DNA from: Terrimesophilobacter sp963702165
Lineage (GTDB): Bacteria > Actinomycetota > Actinomycetes > Actinomycetales > Microbacteriaceae
DNA length: 64,000 nt
Assembly: GCA_963702165.1 (NCBI GenBank)
Contig: OY969722.1
Location: 62,001 to 126,000, forward strand
Reading direction: 5' to 3'
Of this stretch, positions 1 through 8,179 are shown one piece after another; position 1 is the stretch's first letter; every line of letters begins with the position of its first letter. The translations under genes were made by a program, and so were the position numbers. The notes beneath the pieces were generated by a model, which did no database searches, was not told the DNA's origin, and was given only the letters and a program-made list of their open reading frames with translations.

Positions 1-149
1 GCATCCGGGGGTGGATGCGGCGGGGTAGAAGTAGACGATCACCTTGGTGCCCGCGTAGCTCGGCGAGGGACACCTGGTTGCCGTCCTGGTCGGTCAGCGT
101 GAAGCTGTGGCGCGCTGTCTCCGGGCTGCAAGCGGGTGGCATCCGTCAT
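1..149 (-). pseudogene. bcp: Thioredoxin-dependent thiol peroxidase (Bcp family), 5' part, frameshifted, cut by window edge
   Basis: Read on the minus strand, an ATG at 149 with an AAGGAG ribosome site 9 bases upstream begins MTDATRLQPGDSAP. The next frame continues as FTLTDQDGNQVSLAE and the third as YAGTKVIVYFYPAASTPGC, the peroxiredoxin active-site region. Joining these needs two single-base removals, near 110-113 and 55-58 in window coordinates. Bcp enzymes reduce peroxides with thioredoxin. The gene runs off the left edge, so length and the rest of the fold cannot be judged. Both disruptions are insertions, as elsewhere in the window, so sequencing error is as likely as true inactivation. 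Confidence 0.75.
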
Positions 150-235
150 CGTGGTGATCTCCTTGGGTGGTGCGAACTGGGTCCGCTTCTCATGCTAATC
201 TTGATCTCCGGCTCAGGGTTCACACCCAGTGTCGA

Positions 236-308
<73 letters not shown>

Positions 309-414
309 CCGATCAGCAACCGCAACGGGCCGTCCATCTGCAGTGACGCCTGTACCCTCGGCTTCGCGCCGTCACAAGCGATGGCCTGCTCTGCGGCCGT
401 GGAAGGATGGGAAT

Positions 415-1422
415 GTGTTGACGTCCCTTCCGATCCTGGACCTTTCCCGACTTGATGCGGGTGCCGATGAAGCGGCCGCGTTCCTAGCGGACCTCCGTGA
501 GGTCACCCACGAGGTCGGGTTCTTCTACCTCGTCGGCCACGGCGTCGAACAGGGTCTGATCGACGAACTCTTGACCGTCTCCCGCCGTTTCTTCGAGCTT
601 CCAACCGAGGAGAAGCTCGAAATCGAGAACGTTCACAGCCCTCAGTTCCGGGGTTACACCCGGGTCGGTGGGGAGCGAACGCACGGGGATGTGGACTGGC
701 GGGAACAAATCGACATCGGGGTCGAGCGAGCCGCTGTCGAGCCGGGGCCGGGCATCCCGGAGTATTGGCGGCTTGAGGGCCCCAACCTGTGGCCGGAATC
801 ACTGCCGGAGCTTCAGGACGTCGCCGCCCGTTGGAACGAGCAACTCGGCGAGTTGGCCATGCGCCTTCTCCGGACTTGGGCGGTATGCCTTGGGTCGCCC
901 GAGAATGTTTTCGATCACGCGTTCGCCAGCAAGCCCTTTTCCGCGATGAAGATCGTTCGATACCCTGGAGAATCGGATCCGACACTCACACAGGGAGTTG
1001 GAGCGCACCGCGACGGCGGTGTACTGACGCTTCTCCTCGTTGAACCGGGGAAGGGTGGCTTACAAGTCGAGCACGACGGCGATTGGATTGATGCACCGCC
1101 CGTTCCAGGCGCGTTCATTGTGAACGTCGGCGAGATGCTCGAATTGGCAACCGGCGGCTATCTCAAGGCCACTGTGCACCGGGTGGTGTCACCGCCTGCT
1201 GGCTCCGACCGGATATCGATTCCGTTCTTCTTCAATCCCGTCCTCGACACGGTCATGCCCAGGCTTGAGCTCAGTGCGGAATTGGCGGCCCAAGCTCGAG
1301 GGCTGTCCCTCGATCCGACGAACAGCCGGATACTGGAGACCTACGGCGACAATGCGCTCCGCTACCGGCTCCGCGCCCATCCCAACGTCGCCGAAGTCCA
1401 TCATCGGGATCTCGTCCCGTAG
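415..1422 (+). CDS. Isopenicillin N synthase-like 2-oxoglutarate/Fe(II) oxygenase
   Basis: A 335-residue non-haem iron oxygenase of the IPNS/GA-oxidase-like family. It has an N-terminal DIOX_N region (about residues 4-120, LPILDLSRL...) and a C-terminal 2OG-FeII domain. The iron ligands H198 and D200 (in AHRDGG) and H255 (TVHRVV) are present, and R266 of the RIS motif should bind 2-oxoglutarate. The frame is open further upstream, but that stretch overlaps tRNA-Lys. GTG at 415 has GGAAGG 8 bases before it and opens directly onto the conserved VLTSLPILDLSRL start. Substrate is unknown; relatives act in secondary metabolism and catabolism. No pathway neighbours are visible. Confidence 0.85.
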   Translation: MLTSLPILDLSRLDAGADEAAAFLADLREVTHEVGFFYLVGHGVEQGLIDELLTVSRRFFELPTEEKLEIENVHSPQFRGYTRVGGERTHGDVDWREQIDIGVERAAVEPGPGIPEYWRLEGPNLWPESLPELQDVAARWNEQLGELAMRLLRTWAVCLGSPENVFDHAFASKPFSAMKIVRYPGESDPTLTQGVGAHRDGGVLTLLLVEPGKGGLQVEHDGDWIDAPPVPGAFIVNVGEMLELATGGYLKATVHRVVSPPAGSDRISIPFFFNPVLDTVMPRLELSAELAAQARGLSLDPTNSRILETYGDNALRYRLRAHPNVAEVHHRDLVP

Positions 1423-1430
1423 GGTGCTCG

Positions 1431-2261
1431 TCACCCGTCCGCGTCTGGTAGCGCGACCGGCTCGGCCGGCTTTTCCGCAAGCGTCGAACGCTCCAGGGCG
1501 GCGCGGCTCAGCAGTGTCGCCCCGGCGACCGCCGCCGGCATCACGAACACAGCCGCGAACGGGATGAGGAACAGCAGGTAGACCGCCGCGCCGAAGCCGA
1601 CGGTCGTCGAGCGGCGCAGGGCGAGCATGCGGCGTCGTTCGCGCAGCCGGTGGCCCCGCCCGTCGAAGGCGAAGCCGCACAACTCCACGGCAAGGAACCA
1701 CCCGCCGAGCAGCGCGCTGAGCGCGGGCGCGAGAATCGTGCCGACGACGGGGATGAACCCGACCGCGAACACGCCCAGCCCTACGGCAGCGGTTGCCAGC
1801 AATAGCCCCAGCGCATTGCCGATGCCTCTGCGCAGTGACGTCCACGCCGACTCTCCAGGGTCATCCGGGACCCCACCGAGGCGCTGCTCGACATTGCGCC
1901 AGATCCGCTCGTAGAACGGGTCGCCGACCGCCAGCGTGATTGCGGTGAAGGTGTACACCGCGATCAGCAACGCCGCGAGCACGAGCGCGGCCGCCCCGGC
2001 GAACCGGAGGACGCCGGCCCATAACGGGTCCCAACCGTCGGCGAACGGGGTCAGCCAGGTCACCACCGGCTCAAGATTCATGAAGAAGAGCACCAGCAGC
2101 ACGCCGTAGATGACCGTCACGATGAGCGCCGGGATCGCCCCGAGGAGCATCAGTCGCGGCGACGTCGCCCACATGCCGAGGCCGCGAGCGAGCAAGCCGA
2201 CACCGTCGAAGAAACCGCGCACCGGGCCGCCGGTGGCCGCGCGGTGGACGGCATCGCGCAT
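1431..2261 (-). CDS. EI24-domain (CysZ/EtfR-like) integral membrane protein
   Basis: A polytopic protein with about four to five hydrophobic segments, beginning GFFDGVGLLARGLGMW and followed by long TM stretches, as in the EI24 family. Bacterial relatives include the sulfate permease CysZ, but most actinobacterial members have no assigned substrate. The start is uncertain: ATG 2261 is the conservative choice, and GTG 2291 or TTG 2327 would extend it in frame; none has a clear ribosome site. It is convergent with the oxygenase gene, with only 8 bases between the stop codons, and divergent from the LysE gene. Confidence 0.7.
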   Translation of the reverse strand: MRDAVHRAATGGPVRGFFDGVGLLARGLGMWATSPRLMLLGAIPALIVTVIYGVLLVLFFMNLEPVVTWLTPFADGWDPLWAGVLRFAGAAALVLAALLIAVYTFTAITLAVGDPFYERIWRNVEQRLGGVPDDPGESAWTSLRRGIGNALGLLLATAAVGLGVFAVGFIPVVGTILAPALSALLGGWFLAVELCGFAFDGRGHRLRERRRMLALRRSTTVGFGAAVYLLFLIPFAAVFVMPAAVAGATLLSRAALERSTLAEKPAEPVALPDADG

Positions 2262-2383
2262 CCGGGTGCTCTGCTGCTCGTGTGCGTCCACGAGGTCAAT
2301 GCAAGCGGGTCGGTGACCTAGGCGCAAACGGCAGCCGGAACGACCCGGTGCTGCGGCGCTAGTCGCGTGGTTTCGGGCGGGCC

Positions 2384-2389
2384 TATGAT
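2384..2389 (+). promoter_or_regulatory. -10 element of a leaderless promoter (LysE gene)
   Basis: TATGAT ends 6 bases before the ATG at 2396 and there is no Shine-Dalgarno sequence. This is the geometry of a leaderless actinobacterial transcript. Confidence 0.6.
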
Positions 2390-2395
2390 CAGCGA

Positions 2396-3028
2396 ATGAT
2401 CCCCATCGAGAACGTGATCGCGTTCGCGATCGCCTCCACCCTGCTCATCGTGATCCCGGGTCCCAGCGTGCTGTTCGTCGTTGGTCGCGCGCTCGTGCTC
2501 GGGCGTCGCGGCGCGCTCCTCAGCGTCGTCGGCAACGCCCTCGGCATGCTGGTCCAGGTGATCGCCGTCGCTGCCGGTCTCGGCGTGATCATCGAGCAAT
2601 CCGTCGTGCTGTTCACGATCATCAAGCTGGTGGGCGCCGCATACGTCATCTACCTCGGGATCCAGGCCATCCGGCATCGCCGCACCGCGGTGAAAATGGA
2701 TGCCGCAATCCCAGCGCGCCGTTCCCGCGTGCTGTGGGAGAGCTTCGTGGTGGGAATCTCGAACCCGAAGTCGATCGTGTTCTTCATCGCCGTGCTGCCC
2801 CAGTTCGCCGTGCCCGCGGCCGGCTGGGTGCCGCTTCAGCTGCTCCTGCTCGGCGGCGTGTTCCTGGGGATCGCGCTCGTGCTGGACAGCGTGTGGGCGC
2901 TCGCTGCCGGCTCGGCACGCGACTGGTTCGGCCGGTCACCGGGGCGCATCGGCACGATGAGCGCCACCGGGGGTGCGGCGATGATCGCCCTGGGTGGAAC
3001 GCTCGCGATCAGTGCCGCGAAGGCCTAG
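2396..3028 (+). CDS. LysE/RhtB-family amino acid exporter
   Basis: A 210-residue inner-membrane protein with six hydrophobic segments. It carries the hallmark N-terminal motif VIPGPSVLFVVGRAL (residues about 20-34), the internal ISNPKSIVFFIAVLPQF and the C-terminal small-residue helix typical of LysE/RhtB efflux proteins. The family exports amino acids or their analogues, and substrate cannot be read from sequence. The length matches the family (about 205-215). The start is set by a leaderless -10 at 2384-2389. Its stop faces a small minus-strand gene 7 bases away. Confidence 0.9.
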   Translation: MIPIENVIAFAIASTLLIVIPGPSVLFVVGRALVLGRRGALLSVVGNALGMLVQVIAVAAGLGVIIEQSVVLFTIIKLVGAAYVIYLGIQAIRHRRTAVKMDAAIPARRSRVLWESFVVGISNPKSIVFFIAVLPQFAVPAAGWVPLQLLLLGGVFLGIALVLDSVWALAAGSARDWFGRSPGRIGTMSATGGAAMIALGGTLAISAAKA

Positions 3029-3034
3029 CCGGAT

Positions 3035-3214
3035 CTACAGGTCGTCGACGCGCTTGAGCACGTGCACGGGGATGATGACCGCAATGGTCACGGCGATCAG
3101 CCCGCCCGCGAAGGTGGCCAGCTGCCAAGCCTCGGCGACGTCGAAGGCGATGCCGAAGAGGTAAAGGCCCCCGAGGAACAGCACGAACGAGATCACGAAT
3201 GCGATGGCGGTCAT
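3035..3214 (-). CDS. Small two-TM membrane protein
   Basis: A 59-residue protein (MTAIAFVISFVLFLGG...) of two hydrophobic helices joined by a short loop and ending in a charged tail (LKRVDDL). ATG 3214 is preferred because AGGA lies 10 bases upstream; ATG 3223 is an in-frame alternative. It is the last of three consecutive minus-strand membrane genes (3877 to 3035) that probably form one transcript. No known family was recognised beyond small actinobacterial membrane proteins, so function is unknown. Confidence 0.65.
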   Translation of the reverse strand: MTAIAFVISFVLFLGGLYLFGIAFDVAEAWQLATFAGGLIAVTIAVIIPVHVLKRVDDL

Positions 3215-3224
3215 GCCAACCATC

Positions 3225-3689
3225 CTAAGGGGCAGGCGGGGACTTCGGATTCGTCTTGCGGGCCGGCTTCGTCGGTTCGGTGGACGCGGCATCCGGGTCC
3301 ACTCGCGTGGCGCCCGTCGACTCCGCCGCAGGCATCGGCCTAGTCACGTCGGCGTCGTCCGTCGCCGTGACGGTTGCCGTTGACGCAGCTGTGGGCGCGG
3401 CCGGGTCCGGAACCGCAGCGGTGGGCGACTGGCTGGGCGAGGAGGGCGACGGGGAAGTGGGGCCAGGCGCCGCGGCATCCGGATGTCTGGGCGCGTTCTT
3501 CTCGATGTACAGCTGCGCCGCGCGCGTGCCCACCAGCAGGAACCGGATGAGCAGGAACAGCGTCCCCGCCAGCACCGCGAGCATCAGCAGCCAGATGAAC
3601 GCATTCAGAAGACCCAGGAAGACGCGGGAGAGGTTCTCGAAGCCCCAACCCCAGCCCCAGCCGGGTCCGTCGCCTACGAGTGCCAGCAT
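3225..3689 (-). CDS. Membrane protein with WGWGWG N-terminus and Pro/Ala/Thr-rich tail
   Basis: A 154-residue protein. The N-terminus GPGWGWGWGFENLSRV is followed by one strong TM helix (about residues 27-52), a short basic/amphipathic stretch, and from about residue 68 a low-complexity Pro/Ala/Ser/Thr tail. Its ATG overlaps the stop of the upstream gene (TGATG), indicating translational coupling. It resembles actinobacterial hypothetical membrane proteins with disordered cytoplasmic or extracellular tails. The WGWGWG repeat is encoded by G-rich hexamers, like a second repeat in the glycosyltransferase at 32.7-34.2 kb. Confidence 0.7.
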   Translation of the reverse strand: MLALVGDGPGWGWGWGFENLSRVFLGLLNAFIWLLMLAVLAGTLFLLIRFLLVGTRAAQLYIEKNAPRHPDAAAPGPTSPSPSSPSQSPTAAVPDPAAPTAASTATVTATDDADVTRPMPAAESTGATRVDPDAASTEPTKPARKTNPKSPPAP

Positions 3690-3877
3690 CAGTGCTCAAG
3701 CTCCTGTTCGTCGAGTTCCTTCTTCACCGTGCCGATCGCGATGGCCAAGGTGAGCGCCCAGGCGATCCAGGTCAGCACAAGCCGCCAGTCACGCGGCCCC
3801 TTGCGGGTGTGGTTGACCGCTCCGATCCCGCCGAAAATCGAACTGATAATCGCTCCGTTGAGAAGGTACCTTCGCAC
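3689..3877 (-). CDS. Small membrane protein, first gene of a three-gene unit
   Basis: A 62-residue protein (VRRYLLNGAIISSIFGG...) with two short hydrophobic stretches, around residues 7-17 and 32-48, and an acidic C-terminus (KKELDEQELEH). GTG at 3877 is chosen over the ATG further upstream because GGAGAAAGG lies 8 bases before it. It is coupled by a one-base overlap to the next gene. No characterised family was recognised. Confidence 0.65.
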   Translation of the reverse strand: MRRYLLNGAIISSIFGGIGAVNHTRKGPRDWRLVLTWIAWALTLAIAIGTVKKELDEQELEH

Positions 3878-3989
3878 AGTTCTGCCCTTTCTCCGTGTGA
3901 CGGTCACCCTAGGTGTGACGTCTTGTCAACGCTACAGCGTGCCATAGCCGGCTGGGACGGGTGCTCAGTGACCTCACGGGCGCGGTCTC

Positions 3990-3995
3990 TAGCGT
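3990..3995 (+). promoter_or_regulatory. -10 element of a leaderless promoter (phosphoribosyltransferase gene)
   Basis: TAGCGT ends 6 bases before ATG 4002, which lacks a ribosome site. It supports ATG 4002 over the GTG at 3996. Confidence 0.5.
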
Positions 3996-4001
3996 GTGCG
4001 C

Positions 4002-4667
4002 ATGTCGCGCTTCACGGATCGTGAGCACGCGGGGCGCGCGTTGGCGGAAGAGCTTGACGAGTATCGCGGTGTCCCGGACGTGGTGGTCCTCGGGCTTCCC
4101 CGCGGCGGCGTGCCGGTCGCGGCTGTCGTCGCGTCCGCGTTGCGGGCGCCACTCGATGTGATCGTCGTGCGCAAGGTTGGGGTGCCGACGCAGCGTGAGG
4201 TTGCGATGGGCGCGCTCGCCTCGATCGCCGGCCGTATCGTCACGGTGCGGAACGAGGATGTGATCCGTCGCCTCGGGCGGGACAGCGAGGTCGTGTTCGA
4301 GGAGGGAGCCGCGCGCCAGCGGCCGGAGCTGTTGCGGCGTGAGCGCGATTACCGCGCAGGACTTCCGCCGTTGGAGGTCGAGGGGAAGACCGTCATCATC
4401 GTCGATGACGGCCTGGCGACCGGAGCAACCATGCGGGCGGCAGTCGCGGCGCTCGAACAATCCAAGCCAGGGCAGGTCGTGGTTGCGGTGCCGATCGGCG
4501 GGGCCGATGTCGTCGACGAGTTCTCCCGGTTAGTGGATGCCGTCGTGTGCGTCGACACTCCCGAGCCCTTCTGGGCTGTCGGCCAGGGCTACATCGACTT
4601 CTCGCAGACATCGGACGCCGAAGTCCGCGACCTCCTCACCCGCCATCACCCATCGAGTCGGGAGTAG
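4002..4667 (+). CDS. Type I phosphoribosyltransferase-family protein
   Basis: A 221-residue cytoplasmic protein of the predicted phosphoribosyltransferase family. It carries the early LGLPRGGVPVA loop (about residues 31-41) and the PRPP-binding signature VIIVDDGLATGATM (about residues 129-142), in which the two Asp residues contact ribose hydroxyls. Family members are related to ComF and xanthine/adenine transferases, but the base acceptor is usually unknown. The stop codon TAG (4665-4667) is the end of the left arm of a 56-base palindrome, so the hairpin that may end transcription starts within the last codons. Confidence 0.85.
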   Translation: MSRFTDREHAGRALAEELDEYRGVPDVVVLGLPRGGVPVAAVVASALRAPLDVIVVRKVGVPTQREVAMGALASIAGRIVTVRNEDVIRRLGRDSEVVFEEGAARQRPELLRRERDYRAGLPPLEVEGKTVIIVDDGLATGATMRAAVAALEQSKPGQVVVAVPIGGADVVDEFSRLVDAVVCVDTPEPFWAVGQGYIDFSQTSDAEVRDLLTRHHPSSRE

Positions 4668-4710
4668 ACGCCCAATTGGGTGCCCGCATATGGGCAACTA
4701 CTCCCGACTC
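4655..4710. repeat. Palindromic intergenic repeat, possible bidirectional terminator
   Basis: Perfect 13-base arms GAGTCGGGAGTAG (4655-4667) and CTACTCCCGACTC (4698-4710). The interior contains a smaller inverted repeat (GCCC...GGGC). It sits between convergent genes (stops at 4667 and 4746), and its left arm includes the end of the upstream reading frame. Confidence 0.8.
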
Positions 4711-4745
4711 AATGAAAGTGAGGGGAGCGGATGCCCGGGGTGCGG

Positions 4746-5642
4746 TCAGCGCGACGAAGGGCGAAGCGCCGTGATGGCGCGGCGCGAGGCACGCCGGAAC
4801 ATCCCGATGTGCTCGTAATGCGCCCCGTGCCAGCCGAACGGCTTTCGGGGTGCGACGCCCAGGCAGTCCTGTGCGAAGACGAGCGTCTCCTTGAGCAGTT
4901 CGAAGCGCTCCTGCATGGTCTTGGCCTTGCGCGTGTTGACCTCGGCAACGACCGAGCCGTGCCATCCCTGCCCAACCAGGTACTCGAGCACCTCTGCAAC
5001 AGGCTCACTGCCGTGACCTGGCAGCAGGTGCTCGTCGAACACCTTGCCTTCGTCCATCGAACCGGAACCGTCGCACAGGTGAACGTGCCGCAGCTTGTTG
5101 CCCATCGCCATCGCCAGCTCGAGCGAGTCTCTTCCCGACAGTGACGCGTGCGAGAAATCCAGGGTCATGGCGTCGCAGTCCATGATCGACGGGTCGGGGC
5201 CGGGGGAGTACGCCTTCAGGTTCTTGCCGCCGACTTTCCACGGGAACATGTTCTCGATCGCGATCTGTACCTCGTGCTCGGTCGAAATCTCCCGCACGAT
5301 CCGCAGGAAGTCCCGCGCATACTCCGCCTGCCAGCGAAAGGGCGGATGCACGACGACGGTGTCCGCGCCGACGGCCTTCGCGAGTTCGGCCGACTTGCGC
5401 AGTTTCACGCGCGGGTCGCGTCCCCAGACGAATGCCGTGAGCAGCAGCACGGGCGCGTGGATGGAGAGGATCGGCAGCTCGTAGCGTTCGGACAACTCCA
5501 GCAGCGCATCCGCATCCTGGGTGATCTCGTCCTTGGTCACCATCACTTCGACGCCGTCGAAACCAGCTAGTCGAGCCAGTCGAAAGGCCTGCTCCGTAGG
5601 GAGGGGGTACACAGCCGACGTGCTCATTCCGATGCGGATCAT
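4746..5642 (-). CDS. Sugar phosphate isomerase/epimerase-like TIM barrel protein
   Basis: A 298-residue protein of the xylose isomerase-like (AP endonuclease 2-like) superfamily. The recognisable metal-site strands are GFDGVEVMV near the N-terminus, LSIHAPVLL, DTVVVHPPFRW, IAIENMFPW, MTLDFSHASLSG, LRHVHLCDGSG and GSVVAEVNTR, with His/Glu/Asp residues at strand ends as in the family. Members isomerise or epimerise keto-sugars or hydrolyse related substrates. ATG 5642 is preferred over 5732 because a -10 (TACACT) sits 7 bases upstream and it aligns with MIRIGMSTSAVYPLP. The C-terminal RRASRRAITALRPSSR is a basic extension. Confidence 0.8.
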   Translation of the reverse strand: MIRIGMSTSAVYPLPTEQAFRLARLAGFDGVEVMVTKDEITQDADALLELSERYELPILSIHAPVLLLTAFVWGRDPRVKLRKSAELAKAVGADTVVVHPPFRWQAEYARDFLRIVREISTEHEVQIAIENMFPWKVGGKNLKAYSPGPDPSIMDCDAMTLDFSHASLSGRDSLELAMAMGNKLRHVHLCDGSGSMDEGKVFDEHLLPGHGSEPVAEVLEYLVGQGWHGSVVAEVNTRKAKTMQERFELLKETLVFAQDCLGVAPRKPFGWHGAHYEHIGMFRRASRRAITALRPSSR

Positions 5643-5649
5643 TTGCTCC

Positions 5650-5655
5650 AGTGTA
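5650..5655 (-). promoter_or_regulatory. -10 element of a leaderless promoter (TIM barrel gene)
   Basis: TACACT on the minus strand, 7 bases before ATG 5642. It argues against the longer open frame starting at 5732. Confidence 0.5.
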
Positions 5656-5832
5656 AGCACGTCACCTTCAGGTATTCCGGTAGTCCCCGGCACCGGCCGT
5701 GTGAACGGATCGTGAAGTTCGCTCTTCCGCATTCACCTGCCACTCGGGAGACTCTCAGGCTGGTTGATACCCTTGAGTTTGCCCACGGCGGGGCAGTCGA
5801 GACGGAAACGGGTGGGCAGGATCGGGACACTG

Positions 5833-7311
5833 GTGAGTGACGCGCGCGCGACGAAAGAACAGTTCGACCTGGTCGTTGTCTCCAACAGGCTTCCGATTGA
5901 CCGCGTCGTCGACGCCGACGGATCCGCCGCCTGGACCAGGTCCCCCGGCGGTCTGGTGACCGCGCTCGAGCCGGTGATGCACGCGCACGGGGGAGCGTGG
6001 GTCGGCTGGGCGGGCATGCCGGATGTTGAGGTCGAGCCGTTCGACGAGGGTGGCATCCGCCTCGTCCCCGTGCCGCTCAGCGCAGACGACATCGAGCAGT
6101 ACTACGAGGGGTTCTCCAACGACACGCTGTGGCCGCTGTACCACGACGTCATCGCCTCGCCGCGCTACCACCGCGAGTGGTGGGACGCCTACAAATCGGT
6201 GAACCAGCGGTTCACGGATGCCGTGGCCGAGGTCGCCGCCGAGGGTGCCGTCGTCTGGGTGCACGACTACCAGCTGCAGCTCGTTCCGAAGCTGCTGCGG
6301 GAAGCGCGACCGGACCTGACGATCGGGTTCTTCAACCACATCCCGTTCCCGCCGTACGGGATCTTCTCCCAGCTGCCCTGGCGCACTCGCATCGTCGAGG
6401 GACTGCTCGGCGCTGACGTGATCGGGTTCCAGCGCCAGGCCGACGCCGTCAATTTCCAGCAGGCGGTGCGCAGGCTCAAGGGTTACCCGACCCGCAGGGG
6501 GCACATCGAGGTTCCGGTCGTCGATCAGACGCCGGGCGTTCGCGTGTACGGGCCGATCAAGCCCACCGGACCGATTCGAACGGTGGTCGCGCGCGAGTTC
6601 CCGATCTCCATCGACGCCACGATCTATGACGAGCTCGCTCGGCGCCCGGACATCCAGGAGCGAGCTCGCCAGCTCCGCGCCGACCTCGGCGATCCGCGGG
6701 TGATCATCTTCGGTGTCGACCGGCTCGACTATACGAAGGGCATCGGCCACCGCATCAAGGCGTTCGGCGAACTGGTCGCCGACGGCCAAGTCACCGTTGG
6801 TGACGTCGTGCTGGTGCAGGTTGCGAGCCCCAGCCGGGAACGCGTCGTGCCGTACATGGAGCTGCGCGATGAGGTCGAACTGATGGTCGGCCGGCTCAAC
6901 GGCGACTACTCGACCATCGGCCATTCGCCGATCGCCTACTACCACCAGAGCTTTCCGCGCGAGGAGATGACGGCGTTCTACCTCGCCGCGGACGTCATGC
7001 TCGTGACGGCGCTGCGCGACGGCATGAACCTCGTCGCGAAGGAGTACGTGGCGAGCCGCGTCGACAACGACGGGGTGCTGATCCTGTCCGAGTTCGCCGG
7101 CGCATCCGACGAGCTGACCCGTGCCATCCTGGTCAACCCGCACGACATCGAGGAGCTGAAGCGCGCCATCCTGGGGGCGATGGAGCTGCCCAAGCGAGAG
7201 CGGATGTCGCGGATGCGGCAGTTGCGCAAGCGGGTCTTCGACAACGACGTCGCCAAGTGGTCGGATGAGTTCCTGGATGAACTAGCGAAAGCGCGGGCAG
7301 CCAATGACTGA
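5833..7311 (+). CDS. otsA: Trehalose-6-phosphate synthase (GT20)
   Basis: A 492-residue glycosyltransferase family 20 enzyme that joins glucose from a nucleotide sugar to glucose-6-phosphate. Visible motifs are VVVSNRLPIDR near the start, WVHDYQLQLVPKLLR, FFNHIPFPPYGIFSQLPWR, FGVDRLDYTKGIGHRI (substrate-binding R and D), and the C-terminal TALRDGMNLVAKEYVASR with the nucleotide-sugar-binding acidic residue. GTG 5833 has GGGA 6 bases ahead and opens onto VSDARATKEQFDLVVVSNR. The frame is open upstream but without a better start. It overlaps otsB by 8 bases, so the two are translationally coupled and complete the OtsAB route. Confidence 0.95.
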   Translation: MSDARATKEQFDLVVVSNRLPIDRVVDADGSAAWTRSPGGLVTALEPVMHAHGGAWVGWAGMPDVEVEPFDEGGIRLVPVPLSADDIEQYYEGFSNDTLWPLYHDVIASPRYHREWWDAYKSVNQRFTDAVAEVAAEGAVVWVHDYQLQLVPKLLREARPDLTIGFFNHIPFPPYGIFSQLPWRTRIVEGLLGADVIGFQRQADAVNFQQAVRRLKGYPTRRGHIEVPVVDQTPGVRVYGPIKPTGPIRTVVAREFPISIDATIYDELARRPDIQERARQLRADLGDPRVIIFGVDRLDYTKGIGHRIKAFGELVADGQVTVGDVVLVQVASPSRERVVPYMELRDEVELMVGRLNGDYSTIGHSPIAYYHQSFPREEMTAFYLAADVMLVTALRDGMNLVAKEYVASRVDNDGVLILSEFAGASDELTRAILVNPHDIEELKRAILGAMELPKRERMSRMRQLRKRVFDNDVAKWSDEFLDELAKARAAND

Positions 7312-8080
7312 CCAGGCCGACCTCTCCGACGACCTTGTCGCGGCGCTGCGCCTGATCGCGGCAACCGAGCTGCTTCTCGTCGCGCTCGACTTCGATGGGA
7401 CGCTGTCACCGACGGTCGACAACCCGAGCGATGCACGCGCGCTGCCGGCCGCGCGCGCCGCGCTCGAACGGTTGCGCGTTGCGCCGGCGACCAAGGTCGC
7501 CCTCGTCTCGGGACGGGCGATGGACAGCCTCGAGCACGTCGCCGACGCCCCCGACGATGTGATCCTGTCCGGCTCGCACGGCGCCGAGTTCCGGGTCGAC
7601 GGAGAGCTGATCGCTCCAGAGCTGACCGATGACGAGCGCGCGCGGCTCGACCCGCTGCGGGAGGCGCTCGAGCGGGCGGCAGCCATCGCGCCCCGCGCGT
7701 GGGTCGAGGTCAAGGCCGTCGGCTTCGCCCTGCACACCAGGAGATCGGATGCGCACGACGCGCTCGAGGCCAACGAGCTCGCGCGACGACTGACCTCGAG
7801 AATGCCGGGTCTCACGGTGCGCGTCGGCAAGAACGTGCTCGAGTTCTCCGTCGTCGACGCCACCAAGGGTGGCGCGCTTCGGCGGCTGAGGCAGTACACC
7901 GGCGCGACCGGCATCCTGTTCGCTGGCGACGACGTGACCGATGAGGACGGCTTCGCCGCCCTCGGCGCAGACGACCTCGCGCTCAAGGTGGGTGACGGCG
8001 AGTCCCTCGCCCGTTATCGTGTCGCCGACGTCGCCATGATGCCGTCGGTGCTGGAGTTCCTGGCCGACCAGCGGCGGTAA
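7304..8080 (+). CDS. otsB: Trehalose-6-phosphate phosphatase
   Basis: A 258-residue HAD-superfamily phosphatase releasing trehalose from trehalose-6-phosphate. HAD motif I is LDFDGTLSP (about residues 27-35, with nucleophile Asp), motif II VALVSGR, and motif IV GDDVTDEDGF (about residues 207-216, Mg2+ ligands). ATG 7304 lies inside the end of otsA. Trehalose is a compatible solute and cell-wall glycolipid precursor in actinobacteria; proximity to the Mrp antiporter operon suggests an osmotic/salt role, which is inference. Confidence 0.95.
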   Translation: MTDQADLSDDLVAALRLIAATELLLVALDFDGTLSPTVDNPSDARALPAARAALERLRVAPATKVALVSGRAMDSLEHVADAPDDVILSGSHGAEFRVDGELIAPELTDDERARLDPLREALERAAAIAPRAWVEVKAVGFALHTRRSDAHDALEANELARRLTSRMPGLTVRVGKNVLEFSVVDATKGGALRRLRQYTGATGILFAGDDVTDEDGFAALGADDLALKVGDGESLARYRVADVAMMPSVLEFLADQRR

Positions 8081-8099
8081 CGAGCCTCCGCTGAGCCGG

Positions 8100-8105
8100 T
8101 AGAAT
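8100..8105 (+). promoter_or_regulatory. -10 element of the probable mrp operon promoter
   Basis: TAGAAT about 75 bases upstream of mrpA, just beyond the otsB stop. A convincing -35 is not visible. Unlike many neighbours, mrpA has a real 5' leader and a ribosome site. Confidence 0.45.
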
Positions 8106-8179
8106 CGTGGCGCGGACCACATTCATCGGGGTACATTTCATGCGCCGAGCGCCGCCGCAACTGACGCTCCGGGAGGGAA

